DNA of 64,000 nt from an uncultured Lachnospiraceae bacterium (GTDB lineage: Bacteria > Bacillota > Clostridia > Lachnospirales > Lachnospiraceae): assembly GCA_910584205.1 (NCBI GenBank), contig CAJUAA010000005.1, forward strand, positions 96,853 through 160,852, read 5' to 3'. Below the pieces are notes generated by a model. The model made no database searches and was not told where the DNA came from. It saw only the letters and a list, made by a program, of their open reading frames with translations. Shown piece by piece: positions 27,315 through 36,412 of the stretch. Within the stretch, counting starts at the first letter, position 1, and every line of letters starts with the position of its first letter. The translations under genes were made by a program, and so were the position numbers.

Positions 27315-28252
27315 CGGCGCAGAGGATGATTCTGATACTGACGGTGTGCCTGATCGTATGCATGGCTGCGCTCATCCTGGGCGCAGCTTATTTTCTGCGG
27401 CAGTGGAACCGGCTGGACCAGATTCTGGACAACTTCCGGCAGGGAGATCTGGATGAGGGCTCGGAGGGAGAGGACGGTTATCCGGATGTACTGGAGACGC
27501 GGGAATCCCGCGTGGTCAGCCAGCTTCGTCAGATCCTGTCGGCGGCGCGCTTTCAAAAACGGCAGGCTGCAGGAGAGCGGGATCAGGTCATGGCGCTGAT
27601 CTCGGATCTGTCCCATCAGCTTAAGACGCCGCTTGCCAATATCATCATGAATACAGAGCTTCTACAGGATCCGGGGCTCGGGGAGGAGCAGAGGCTTGAA
27701 TTTTTGAAGCGGACCAGAAGTCAGGCGGATAAGATGCAGTGGCTGATGGCGGATCTTCTGAAGGCTTCCCGGCTGGAAAACGGCATGATTCAGTTTGAGG
27801 CCGGATACGCGGGAATCAAGGAGACCATCGCGCGGGCGGTCAGCTCCGTCTACGGGCAGGCGTCTTCCAGAGGAATCGAGCTGATCGTAGAGGAGTTTCC
27901 GGATGTGCGGCTCTTCCACAACCCGAAGTGGACGGCGGAGGCCATGTCCAACATTCTGGAAAACGCAGTCAAATATTCGCCTCCGGGAAGCTGTATCCGG
28001 CTTTCGCTGGTCAGGCTGGATCTCTATACGAAATTCCAGATTCAGGACGAAGGCATCGGCATTCCGGAAAGTGAGTTCAACCGGATCTTCCGGCGGTTTT
28101 ACCGCGGAAAAGAGGTGGAGCAGCAGGAGGGAAGCGGGCTGGGCCTGTATCTGGCGCAGCTGATCCTTAATTGCGAGAAAGGGTACATTACGGTGTCCTC
28201 CAGGGTAGGCGGGGGAAGCTGTTTTTCGCTGTTTCTGCTGAATGAAATATGA
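27311..28252 (+). CDS. Sensor histidine kinase (Bce-like, short input domain)
   Basis: 313 residues. Only one clear membrane segment (residues about 5-27) and no ectodomain, then a dimerisation helix with phospho-acceptor His in ISDLSHQLKTPLANI and the ATPase boxes NILENAVKYS, DEGIGIP and GSGLGLYLAQ. Kinases of this build usually receive their signal from the partner ABC transporter, here 28365-31717. The ATG at 27311 overlaps the regulator's stop codon; AGGAG lies in the end of that gene. Confidence 0.92.
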   Translation: MTAQRMILILTVCLIVCMAALILGAAYFLRQWNRLDQILDNFRQGDLDEGSEGEDGYPDVLETRESRVVSQLRQILSAARFQKRQAAGERDQVMALISDLSHQLKTPLANIIMNTELLQDPGLGEEQRLEFLKRTRSQADKMQWLMADLLKASRLENGMIQFEAGYAGIKETIARAVSSVYGQASSRGIELIVEEFPDVRLFHNPKWTAEAMSNILENAVKYSPPGSCIRLSLVRLDLYTKFQIQDEGIGIPESEFNRIFRRFYRGKEVEQQEGSGLGLYLAQLILNCEKGYITVSSRVGGGSCFSLFLLNEI

Positions 28253-28266
28253 TGGAAAGCCGTTTC

Positions 28267-28330
28267 TGACAAAACTGTCACATCTTTTTTCCTCTTCTGT
28301 CAGGACCCTGTAAGAACCGGCGGATAAAAT
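28267..28330 (+). promoter_or_regulatory. Response-regulator box and promoter of ABC operon 1
   Basis: TGACA (28267) and TGTCAC (28276) form a palindrome with 4-bp spacer. TGTCAG (28298) and TGTAAG (28309) follow at 22 and 11 bp. TAAAAT (28325-28330) is a good -10 placed 16 bp after the last repeat start, with no -35 consensus. This is the arrangement of OmpR-type activated promoters. The same layout recurs at 54070. Confidence 0.65.
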
Positions 28331-28364
28331 AAGGGTATATCTACTGGCAGTGAGGAGGAATCAT

Positions 28365-29069
28365 ATGAAAGCAATTCTGGAGACAAGGGACCTGAAAAAA
28401 TATTATGGAAACGGCGCTTTGCAGGTGAAAGCCCTGGACGGCGTGGACTTACGGATTGAAGAGGGGGAGTTCATTGCGGTTGTGGGGACCTCCGGTTCGG
28501 GCAAATCCACGCTTCTGCACATGCTGGGAGGGCTGGATTACGCCACGTCCGGCACGGTGACCGTGGCGGGCAGGAAGATTTTTGAACTGAATGAAAATGA
28601 TCTGACGATCTTCCGGAGACGCCAGATCGGTTTTGTGTTCCAGAACTACAATCTGGTGCCGATCCTGAGCGTTCAGGAGAATATTCTGCTTCCGCTGGAG
28701 CTGGACGGGAGGCGTGCGGACCGGGCCTTTTTGAAAAAGATCGTCCGGACGCTGGGACTGGAGGACCGTCTTCTGGATCTTCCGGGACAGCTCTCCGGCG
28801 GGCAGCAGCAGCGGGTTGCCATCGCCCGTGCGCTGGTGACCAAGCCGGCCATCATCCTGGCCGACGAGCCCACCGGAAATCTGGACAGCAAAACGACGCA
28901 GGAGGTCCTGGGGCTTCTGAAGCTGACCGGAGAGCAGTTTCATCAGACCATCGTGATGATTACCCACAACGAGGCGCTGGCGCAGCTGTGCGACCGGGTC
29001 ATCCATATGGAGGACGGCAGGATCGTCAGTGACCGTAACCGTGCAGGGGACGGGGAGGTGCGCGCATGA
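28365..29069 (+). CDS. ABC transporter ATP-binding protein (MacB/BceA-like), operon 1
   Basis: 234 residues. Walker A GTSGSGKST, Q-loop FVFQNYNLVP, signature LSGGQQQRVAIARAL, Walker B IILADEPTGNLDSKT, H-loop MITHNEALA. Start at 28365 with GAGGAGG 6 bp upstream. Overlaps the permease gene by 4 bp. Pairs with the FtsX-like permease; probably exports or removes a membrane-active peptide. Confidence 0.94.
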   Translation: MKAILETRDLKKYYGNGALQVKALDGVDLRIEEGEFIAVVGTSGSGKSTLLHMLGGLDYATSGTVTVAGRKIFELNENDLTIFRRRQIGFVFQNYNLVPILSVQENILLPLELDGRRADRAFLKKIVRTLGLEDRLLDLPGQLSGGQQQRVAIARALVTKPAIILADEPTGNLDSKTTQEVLGLLKLTGEQFHQTIVMITHNEALAQLCDRVIHMEDGRIVSDRNRAGDGEVRA

Positions 29070-31717
29070 AAAACAACAACAGTGCAGTCATCCGAAGGTT
29101 ATCCGGCCGGTGCATGCGTAAGAACCGGATGAGAAATGTGTTTGCGGCGGTCGCCATCGCTCTGAGCGGGATCCTGTTTACGGCGGCGTTTTCCCTGACC
29201 GGCGGCGTCATGCAGGCGGCGCAGGAAAATACCATGCGGGAGGTGGGCGGAAAATTCCACGCGGGGCTGAAAGCGGCGACGATGGAACAGTATGAGAGAG
29301 TCGCTGCCGATCCTCTGGTGAAAAAAAGCAGCTATAACATCTTTATCGGTACGGCGGACAACATTCTGGAACGTCAGGCGGAGATCCGGTATACGCCGGA
29401 GGAGAGCGCGCTGCCGGACTGGTTTATTACGCTGGAAGAAGGGCGCATGCCGGTAAAAGAGGATGAGATTATTGTAGATACTTTTATTCTGGAGGAACTG
29501 GGGAGGCCCTGCGCGCTGGGAGAAAAGATTCCGCTTGCCTTTTCCTTTATGGGCAGGACGATAGAGGAGGAATTTACCGTGTGCGGCTGGTATCAGGGGG
29601 ATTATGTGGCGCATGCCAGCGAGCTTTTCGTGTCGGAAAGCTGCTGGCAGAAGCTGAAAGGCTCCCTGACGGATGAGGATTTTCTGGAATGGCAGGAAAC
29701 ACATCCGGAAGACAGTGGCGTAGGGCTTCTGGCCGGCAGTTTTTATTTTGAAACTGCCTCCAATCTGGAAGAAAAGATACAGACGGTCATCCGCAATGCC
29801 GGGTACGAACCGGAAACGGAGCTGGCTTACGGCGTGAACTGGGCGTATATGAGTAACCGTGTGGAATCGGCAGATCCCCTGACGCTGGCGCTTCTGTCCG
29901 CCGCGGTGTCTGCCATCCTGATCACCGGCTATCTGATTATCTATAATATTTTTCAGATTTCGGTCATCAGCGACATCCGGTTTTACGGACTGCTGAAGAC
30001 GATCGGTACGACGAAGAGACAGATCCGCAGGCTGGTCAGGCGGCAGGCGCTTCTGCTCTCTCTGATCGGGATACCTGTCGGACTGCTGGTCGGATACGGC
30101 ATCGGGAAACTGGCGCTGCCCTTTGCGCTGAGCTTCTCGGATTACGGCGGAATGAAGATCGAACTGAAGTTCGATCTGTGGATTCTGGTATTCGGCGCCG
30201 GATTTTCGGCATTGACCGTATATTTAAGCTGCCGGAAGCCGGGCCGGATCGCCGGCAATGTCTCTCCCATGGAAGCGCTCCGGTATACGGAATCCGTACA
30301 GGTGAGGAAAGCAGGACATAAAAAGAATAAGAAAGAGCATACGGGCCGTTTTCGCGCGGCATCCATGGCGTGGGCCAATCTGGGGAGAAACAAAAGGACT
30401 ACAGCCGTTGTGATTACGGCGATTTCCTTCAGCATCATTCTGCTGACGCTTGTGATGACCGCGGTGGGAAGTTTCCGGATCGATCAGTTTATGGAACAGA
30501 GGATCGCAGGAGATTTTCTGCTGGGCAGCATCAATGTCACCGGCAGCGGTCCCAGAAGTTCGGAGGTTGACATAGAGCCGGAGTTTTTGTCTCTGGCGGA
30601 CGGACAGAAGGGGATCAAAGGCAGAGCAGAGATGTGGCTCCGCTTTCAGACGGCTCTGCAGATCGACGATCAGGCGGCAGAACGCCTGAAGGAACTGGAC
30701 GAGGCGGGCAGACTGAGACGCGACGCCTGGTCGGCGGATGCGCTGGAACAGATGCTGCAGGGGGAAAGTCCTTTTGGCGGCTACTGCTACGGATACAGCG
30801 AAGAACTGCTTAAGAATCTGAACGTCCTGGACGGGACGCTGGATGTGGAACGGTTTCTGACAGGAGACTATGTGCTGCTGACGCGGATTCTGGGGAATGA
30901 GTATCTGCCTGCAGAAGAGCATGTGTATCATCCGGGCGACCGGGTGACGGTGGAATACGGTACGGAGGACTCCACATACCGGGAAATCAAGGATGAATCC
31001 GGGGAGACCATTGACGTGGTCTGGGAAAACCTCGCGGAGAAAGAATACGAGGTGATGGCGATCGTGGAGATTCCCTACAGCATGAATCTTCACCGGTATT
31101 CGGCCAACGGCTGTGATCTGGTGCTGCCGTTGTCAGAACCCGGACCGGATCGTGACAGGACCCACTGCTTCGCTGTCTCCTATCAGGTGGAAGAGGAAGC
31201 GCAGGCGGCCTTTGAGGAGGCGGTAAAGGCGTATACGGATCAGAACCCGCAGATGGGGTACGTGACGAAAGCATCCCTGAGGAAAGAGTTTGAAAATATG
31301 GTGACGGTCATCGCAACCATCGGGATCTTTCTTGCGGCGGTGACAGCTCTTATCGGAATCCTGAATTTCATCAATGCCATAGTTACGGCGATCGTCTCCA
31401 GACGGCGGGAATTCGCCATGCTGCAAAGCATCGGCATGACCGGCAGCCAGCTTCGAAAGACGCTGATCTGGGAAGGGATCATCTACATCGGTATCTCCTG
31501 TGCGGTCGGTTTTGTTGTGGGAAGCGTGTTGTCCTGGGCCGTCCTTGGAGCCCTGAACCATGTGATTTTGTTTTTCGAGTATCGTTTCCAGATCCTGCCG
31601 TTCGTAATCATCATTCCGGTGCTTTTGCTGGCGGCTGTTCTGACGCCGGCGCTGGCCTGCCGGGATGTGGAGAGGAAAAGCATCGTGGAGCGGCTTAGGG
31701 AAAGCGAGCAGGGGTAA
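29066..31717 (+). CDS. FtsX-like ABC permease, operon 1
   Basis: 883 residues. One membrane segment near the N-terminus, a roughly 220-residue extracytoplasmic domain, three membrane segments (about 270-390), a second ectodomain (about 460-740) and three C-terminal membrane segments, so two FtsX modules as in large MacB/Bce-type permeases. GGAGGTG precedes the ATG. Forms the transport pair with 28365 and is likely the signal source for the kinase at 27311. Confidence 0.9.
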   Translation: MKNNNSAVIRRLSGRCMRKNRMRNVFAAVAIALSGILFTAAFSLTGGVMQAAQENTMREVGGKFHAGLKAATMEQYERVAADPLVKKSSYNIFIGTADNILERQAEIRYTPEESALPDWFITLEEGRMPVKEDEIIVDTFILEELGRPCALGEKIPLAFSFMGRTIEEEFTVCGWYQGDYVAHASELFVSESCWQKLKGSLTDEDFLEWQETHPEDSGVGLLAGSFYFETASNLEEKIQTVIRNAGYEPETELAYGVNWAYMSNRVESADPLTLALLSAAVSAILITGYLIIYNIFQISVISDIRFYGLLKTIGTTKRQIRRLVRRQALLLSLIGIPVGLLVGYGIGKLALPFALSFSDYGGMKIELKFDLWILVFGAGFSALTVYLSCRKPGRIAGNVSPMEALRYTESVQVRKAGHKKNKKEHTGRFRAASMAWANLGRNKRTTAVVITAISFSIILLTLVMTAVGSFRIDQFMEQRIAGDFLLGSINVTGSGPRSSEVDIEPEFLSLADGQKGIKGRAEMWLRFQTALQIDDQAAERLKELDEAGRLRRDAWSADALEQMLQGESPFGGYCYGYSEELLKNLNVLDGTLDVERFLTGDYVLLTRILGNEYLPAEEHVYHPGDRVTVEYGTEDSTYREIKDESGETIDVVWENLAEKEYEVMAIVEIPYSMNLHRYSANGCDLVLPLSEPGPDRDRTHCFAVSYQVEEEAQAAFEEAVKAYTDQNPQMGYVTKASLRKEFENMVTVIATIGIFLAAVTALIGILNFINAIVTAIVSRRREFAMLQSIGMTGSQLRKTLIWEGIIYIGISCAVGFVVGSVLSWAVLGALNHVILFFEYRFQILPFVIIIPVLLLAAVLTPALACRDVERKSIVERLRESEQG

Positions 31718-31829
31718 GCCATCGGTCCTGGACACAATTGTCCGGTGCAGAATCAGCGGCATTTCCCGCTTTGTGTCGTGTTTTTTGTGCCGGAAATCAT
31801 GTAGTCTGAATGCGAAAGGAGGGAAATCT

Positions 31830-32531
31830 GTGAATCCAAAAGAGATTGGAGCATTTTTAAAACAGCTTCGCAATGAAAAGGGAATCACGCAGGAAAAGCT
31901 GGCGGAGATTCTGGGTGTTTCAGGAAGGACTGTTTCCAGATGGGAGACAGGAACGAATCTGCCTGATCTTAGTGTTCTGGTGCAGATTTCTGAATACTAC
32001 GATGTGGAAATCAAAGAGATTCTGAATGGAGAAAGGAAGAGCGGGAAGATGAATCACGAATTAAAAGAAACATTATTGAAAGTGGCCGACTACAATGAGC
32101 TGGAAAGAAGGAGAGCCGCAAAGGCCGGGAGCCTTTCGTTCAGTATCATGTTTCTGGTATGTGCCGCGGCGATTGTAATGCAGATGCTCATGGATGGAAG
32201 TTTTTCTCTGATTATAGGGGAAACGGCGGCTCTGTCTGCCGGAGGGGCGGTTTATATTTTCTTCGTTGTAAAAAACGGAGCATGGAACGGAACCGTGATA
32301 AAAGGTACCCCGAAGAAAGATTTCATGATCAGTTTGATATGCGTAGGAATATTCAGCATTGTATTTTATATGATCATGCGGAAACATGTGGCTGCTCTGC
32401 AGGCGGTCGGATTATCGGTTTGCTTTTTTGCGATTCTTTCGCTGGTCTCATATGTCCTGCTCCGGGGGTTTGCGTGCTTTTCGCAGAAGCAGTCTGACAA
32501 ATGGAAAGATGGAAATGTGCGCAATAATTGA
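31830..32531 (+). CDS. Xre-type regulator with membrane-embedded C-terminus
   Basis: 233 residues. N-terminal HTH (IGAFLKQLRNEKGITQEKLAEILGVSGRTVSRWETGTNLPDL) and about four hydrophobic helices from residue 105 on (LSFSIMFLVCAAAIVMQMLM; FMISLICVGIFSIVFYMIM; AVGLSVCFFAILSLVSYVLL). The GTG at 31830 with AAAGGAGGG 6 bp upstream is the start; the frame opens far upstream inside the permease. A membrane-bound regulator common in Clostridia; target unknown. It sits between ABC operon 1 and the second two-component system and may control either. Confidence 0.85.
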   Translation: MNPKEIGAFLKQLRNEKGITQEKLAEILGVSGRTVSRWETGTNLPDLSVLVQISEYYDVEIKEILNGERKSGKMNHELKETLLKVADYNELERRRAAKAGSLSFSIMFLVCAAAIVMQMLMDGSFSLIIGETAALSAGGAVYIFFVVKNGAWNGTVIKGTPKKDFMISLICVGIFSIVFYMIMRKHVAALQAVGLSVCFFAILSLVSYVLLRGFACFSQKQSDKWKDGNVRNN

Positions 32532-32644
32532 AGCGGGATTTGGGAACCATGTTCGATGATTGAGACAGGACCCGGGAACGATAGATTTGCCAGGAAGAAA
32601 AAAATCACAGGCCCGGGTAGTGAACCGCCATGTTTTGTGATAAA

Positions 32645-32660
32645 CTGTTACCAGTAACAG
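32645..32660. promoter_or_regulatory. Perfect palindrome upstream of the second two-component operon
   Basis: CTGTTAC-CA-GTAACAG, 22 bp before the regulator's ATG, placed where an autoregulatory operator would lie. No U-run follows. Confidence 0.45.
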
Positions 32661-32681
32661 GAAAAGGACTGGGGAACAGAG

Positions 32682-33368
32682 ATGAAACAGATATTTTTAG
32701 TAGAAGACGACAGCGAGATCGCGAAAAATCTGACGTTGCTGCTTAAGGCGGAGGGGTACAAAGTCTCCCGTGCAGCCGGTCAGGCGGAGGCGGTATCCAT
32801 GCTGGAAAAAGCCCGTTATGACCTGGCTCTGGTGGATATCTCTCTGCCCGACGGCAACGGCTTTGCAGTGTGTACGGAGATCCGGCAGCTGCAGAAGATC
32901 CCGGTGATCTTTCTGACGGCGTCCGGGGATGAGGCAAGCGTGGTGACCGGGCTGAACATGGGGGCGGATGATTACATCACCAAACCGTTCCGTCCCCGGG
33001 AACTGGTCGCACGGATTCAGGCAGCTCTGCGAAAGTCGGGAGCGGCTTTTGGCGTCACGGAGATCTGCGGCCTTTCGGTGGATACCGGGAGCGGTCTGGT
33101 GAAAAAGAACGGAAGGGAAATCTTTCTGTCTGCGCTGGAATACCGCCTGCTGCTGATCTTTGTGTCCAGCCCAGGCAGCATCATCACCAGAGACCGTCTG
33201 CTGGGGGAACTGTGGGATGCGGCCGGAGAATATGTCAACGACAATACATTAACGGTATACATCAAACGTCTGCGGGAGAAGATCGAGGACGATCCGGCCA
33301 GCCCGGCGATCATCCGGACGGTCCGGGGGACGGGATACCGGCTGGGAGGGAAGGATGCTGAGAAATAG
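32682..33368 (+). CDS. OmpR-family response regulator, second system
   Basis: 228 residues. Receiver with EDD (residues 7-9), phospho-acceptor in LALVDISLPDGNG, LTASGD and YITKPFRP; C-terminal winged helix ending IIRTVRGTGYRLGG. Overlaps the kinase gene by 14 bp. No transporter gene is adjacent; ABC operon 2 at 54169 lacks a two-component system and is a candidate target in trans. Confidence 0.93.
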   Translation: MKQIFLVEDDSEIAKNLTLLLKAEGYKVSRAAGQAEAVSMLEKARYDLALVDISLPDGNGFAVCTEIRQLQKIPVIFLTASGDEASVVTGLNMGADDYITKPFRPRELVARIQAALRKSGAAFGVTEICGLSVDTGSGLVKKNGREIFLSALEYRLLLIFVSSPGSIITRDRLLGELWDAAGEYVNDNTLTVYIKRLREKIEDDPASPAIIRTVRGTGYRLGGKDAEK

Positions 33369-34353
33369 AGAGATCCGGCAGTTTGCAGGACTGTTTCTTG
33401 TGATAACCATGATGGCCGCGGCGGCCGGCATATTCCTGGCCGGCCGGGCGGCGGGAGCGCTGATCCTGATATTGGCCGCCTGTTATGGGGCGGCTTTTTT
33501 TCGGTTTACGAGAAAAAGGTATCGGAGAATCGCCCGGATGTCCGAACAGGTCGACCTGGTGCTTCACGATCAGGATCGTCTGTATGCTGCGGAAGAGGAG
33601 GAGGGAGAACTGTCGGTCCTGCAGAGCGAGATCGGGAAAATGACTTTGCGGATCCGGGAGCAGAACCGGGCGCTTCAAAAAGAAAAAGAGCATCTGGCGG
33701 ATTCTCTGGCGGATATCGCCCATCAGCTCCGTACGCCTCTGACCTCTGTCAATCTGATCCTGTCCCTTCTGGAGGGCAATCCGGAGGAGGACAGGCGCAG
33801 GGAGCTTTTTATGGAGCTGGAAGATCTGCTGGTGCGTGTGGACGGCCTGATCACTTCCCTCCTGAAGCTGTCGCGTCTGGATGCGGGCATCATTGTTTTT
33901 CAAAAGGAACCAGTGGAGGTAAAGGAGCTCATTGACGCGGCCCTTCGTCCCCTTCGGATTCCCATGGATCTGCATGATGTCACCGTACGGACAGAGATAC
34001 CGGATGACGCCTGTATGGAGGGCGATCCCGACTGGCTTGCGCAGGCGGTTCAGAATATTTTGAAAAACTGTATGGAAAGCGCCGGCGATCACGGTGCAGT
34101 GGAAATTTTGTGTGAAGATACGCCGCTGTTTACCGGTATCCGGATCCATGACAGCGGACCCGGCTTTGAGGAGGATGAGCTGCACCGTCTGTTTGAGCGG
34201 TTTTACCGGGGAAAGGATACGAAGACGTCCGGATACGGAATCGGACTGGCGCTCAGCAAATCCATCATCACCGGACAGGGAGGGACGGTCAGCGCGCGGA
34301 ACCATCCAGAAGGAGGGGCCGTATTTCTCATCCGTTTTTCAAAGTTTCAGTAA
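33355..34353 (+). CDS. Sensor histidine kinase, second system
   Basis: 332 residues. Two hydrophobic segments close together near the N-terminus (about 10-45) with almost no extracellular loop, then a linker, His box LADIAHQLRTPLTSV, NILKNCMESA, DSGPGFEEDEL and YGIGLALSKS. Another small-input (intramembrane-sensing) kinase. Its gene ends just before a hairpin (34413-34438). Confidence 0.92.
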   Translation: MLRNREIRQFAGLFLVITMMAAAAGIFLAGRAAGALILILAACYGAAFFRFTRKRYRRIARMSEQVDLVLHDQDRLYAAEEEEGELSVLQSEIGKMTLRIREQNRALQKEKEHLADSLADIAHQLRTPLTSVNLILSLLEGNPEEDRRRELFMELEDLLVRVDGLITSLLKLSRLDAGIIVFQKEPVEVKELIDAALRPLRIPMDLHDVTVRTEIPDDACMEGDPDWLAQAVQNILKNCMESAGDHGAVEILCEDTPLFTGIRIHDSGPGFEEDELHRLFERFYRGKDTKTSGYGIGLALSKSIITGQGGTVSARNHPEGGAVFLIRFSKFQ

Positions 34354-34412
34354 TATGGAGAGGCAGGTTTCCTCTTTTTCGCTGTTTTTCACACCCGCGC
34401 CGTCGGGACATC

Positions 34413-34438
34413 TGGGGAGGACAGATGAGTCTTCCCCA
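34413..34438 (+). terminator. Hairpin downstream of the second kinase gene
   Basis: TGGGGAGGAC (34413-34422), 6-nt loop, GTCTTCCCCA (34429-34438), one G-T pair; no U-run. Probably separates the kinase from the promoter at 34478. Confidence 0.5.
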
Positions 34439-34470
34439 TGAACGAACAATCATAGACGCTGATATCCTGA

Positions 34471-34506
34471 AAACATATTGACATAGTAGGTAAATAGTGA
34501 TATTCT
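34471..34506 (+). promoter_or_regulatory. Promoter/operator of the C39/ATP-grasp/M20 operon, near-copy of the cysK promoter
   Basis: TTGACA (34478-34483), 17-bp spacer, TATTCT (34501-34506). The 29 bp from 34471 to 34499 match 51019-51047 upstream of cysK at 28 positions (AAACATATTGACATAGTA, then one G/T difference, then GTAAATAGTG). The shared core covers the -35 and spacer, where a repressor would bind; the Rrf2 regulator beside the cysK copy is the natural candidate. Confidence 0.8.
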
Positions 34507-34550
34507 TTACAAAAGATACCAAAAAAACAATGAAGATGGAGAACGTACAG

Positions 34551-35171
34551 ATGAAGATACCGCTGCATTATCAGATGTCAGAATATGACTGCGGCCCCAC
34601 TGCCATGCTCAATGGAATCAGCTGTTTGTTTGAGCGGGAGGATATTTTTCCTGAACTGATACGGAATATCATGCTCTACAGTCTTGACTGTTACGGGTCG
34701 GAAGGGACGCCGGGCAAGAGCGGCACATCCAGGGCAGCCATGATGTTCCTCAGCAACTGGCTGAACGGATTCGGGGAGATCCGATGCCTTCCGCTTACCA
34801 GCCGGTATTTGTCGGGGAAAAGCGTCTGGCTGGGCAGCGGAAGCCCTGTAAACGATGCGCTTCACAGCAAAGGTGTGGCTGTGGTGCGGCTTTTTTATGA
34901 CGAACCTCATTATGTGCTGCTGACGGGAGAAAAAGACGGCCTGGTGTATATGTTTGATCCGTATTACAGGGACCATGCGTTTGATCAGAAAGATATTCAG
35001 GTTATTCTGGACCAGCCTGAAAAATATAACCGGATCGTGCCGGAGCGCTATTTTAACAGGGAAGATCAGGAAATCTATGCGCTTGGTCCTTTTGAAGGGA
35101 GAGAGGCTGTCCTTTTGTTTAATGAAAACACAAAGATCACAGAGGAAAAGACCATAGAATACTTTATATAA
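34551..35171 (+). CDS. C39/papain-like cysteine peptidase or acyltransferase domain protein
   Basis: 206 residues if it starts at 34551 (GGAG 9 bp upstream); upstream ATGs at 34530 and 34536 lack ribosome sites. The N-terminus QMSEYDCGPTAMLNG has the C39 pattern of oxyanion Gln, then DCGPT with the catalytic Cys. Later come HYVLLTGEKDGLVYMFDPYYRD, with the candidate catalytic His and Asp. No transporter domain and no signal peptide, so it is a soluble, stand-alone domain like the BtrH/C39-like transferases. It heads an operon with an ATP-grasp enzyme (24 bp later) and an M20 peptidase. Fold assignment is fair; reaction unknown. Confidence 0.72.
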   Translation: MKIPLHYQMSEYDCGPTAMLNGISCLFEREDIFPELIRNIMLYSLDCYGSEGTPGKSGTSRAAMMFLSNWLNGFGEIRCLPLTSRYLSGKSVWLGSGSPVNDALHSKGVAVVRLFYDEPHYVLLTGEKDGLVYMFDPYYRDHAFDQKDIQVILDQPEKYNRIVPERYFNREDQEIYALGPFEGREAVLLFNENTKITEEKTIEYFI

Positions 35172-35194
35172 TGTGGGAAAGGAAGGGCATGGAT

Positions 35195-36412
35195 ATGAAT
35201 TTTGTTTTTATTTCTCCGCAGTTTCCGCATACATACTGGAATTTCTGCGACAGGCTGCATCGGAACGGAGTGAATGTGCTGGGAATAGGCGACAGTCCGT
35301 ACGAGGAACTGGAAGGATGCCTGAAAGGCGCGCTGACCGAGTATTACAGAGTGAATTCTCTGGATCATTATGATGAAGTTCTGCGTGCGGTGGGATTTTT
35401 TACGTTCAAATACGGAAAAATTGACTGGGTGGAATCCAATAATGAATACTGGCTTTTGCAGGACGCGCGGCTCAGGACAGATTTTAATATGAATACCGGA
35501 ACAAAGGTGGACGGGATCGAGCGCTATAAAAGCAAGGCGGCCATGAAGCCGTATTATGCGAAAGCAAAAATTCCGACGGCGCGCTGTCATAAAATCACGA
35601 CGTTGGAAGCCGCATACGGATTTCTGGAACAGACAGGGTATCCGGTGATTGTAAAGCCGGATGTCGGCGTCGGCGCCAATGATACCTGTAAGCTGGAAAA
35701 CCGGGAAGCAGTGGAAGCTTTTTTCGCGGAACTTCCGAAGACGCCTTATGTGATGGAAGAATTTGTAGAAGGAGATATCTGTTCTTATGATGTGATCACA
35801 GATTCCCGATGTGAGCCTCTGTTCGAATCCATGACCGTATGGCCGCCGTCTATTATGGACATCGTAAATAAAAAAGCGGATCTTGCATACTACACGGCGG
35901 CTGAGGTTCCCGGGGAGCTGCGGAAACTGGGGCGCGCAGCCATCCGGGCGTTCAAGGTAAAGAGCCGGTTTGTTCATCTGGAGTTTTTCCGGCTGACGAA
36001 AGCGAAAAAAGGGCTGGGAAAGGCAGGCGATTTCGTCGGTCTGGAGGTCAACATGCGTCCTGCGGGCGGCTATACGCCGGACATGATGAATTTTGCGCAT
36101 GCTACCGATGTGTATCAGATCTGGGCGGATATGGTGACCGCGGACAGGAGACTGCTTCCCGACAGTAAAAACCATCACTGCTGCGTCTATGCCAGCCGGC
36201 GAAGCTGCTATCAGTATGTCCATTCTCACGAGGAGATTCTGGAAAAATACGGGCAGCGGATAAAAATGTGCGAGATCATGCCGCCTTTGATGCACGCCGC
36301 AATGGGAGAACAGATGTATACGGCGTATGTGGATGACCAGGATGCGGTGGCAGAGTTTATCCGCTTCGTACACGAAAAAAAGAGGGATGCAGGAGAGCAG
36401 AATGATAAATGA
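35195..36412 (+). CDS. ATP-grasp ligase (carboxylate-amine ligase type)
   Basis: 405 residues. N-terminal pre-ATP domain (FVFISPQFPHTYWNFCDRL), central ATP-grasp core with the lysine-bearing strand YPVIVKPDVGVGANDTCKL and YVMEEFVEGDICSYDV, and the metal-binding end GLEVNMRPAGGYTPDMMNF. The family joins a carboxylate, as acyl phosphate, to an amine or thiol, for instance in dipeptide and carnosine-like synthesis. Start at 35195 has GGAAGG 8 bp upstream; earlier ATGs are too close to it. Overlaps the M20 gene by 11 bp. Confidence 0.82.
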   Translation: MNFVFISPQFPHTYWNFCDRLHRNGVNVLGIGDSPYEELEGCLKGALTEYYRVNSLDHYDEVLRAVGFFTFKYGKIDWVESNNEYWLLQDARLRTDFNMNTGTKVDGIERYKSKAAMKPYYAKAKIPTARCHKITTLEAAYGFLEQTGYPVIVKPDVGVGANDTCKLENREAVEAFFAELPKTPYVMEEFVEGDICSYDVITDSRCEPLFESMTVWPPSIMDIVNKKADLAYYTAAEVPGELRKLGRAAIRAFKVKSRFVHLEFFRLTKAKKGLGKAGDFVGLEVNMRPAGGYTPDMMNFAHATDVYQIWADMVTADRRLLPDSKNHHCCVYASRRSCYQYVHSHEEILEKYGQRIKMCEIMPPLMHAAMGEQMYTAYVDDQDAVAEFIRFVHEKKRDAGEQNDK

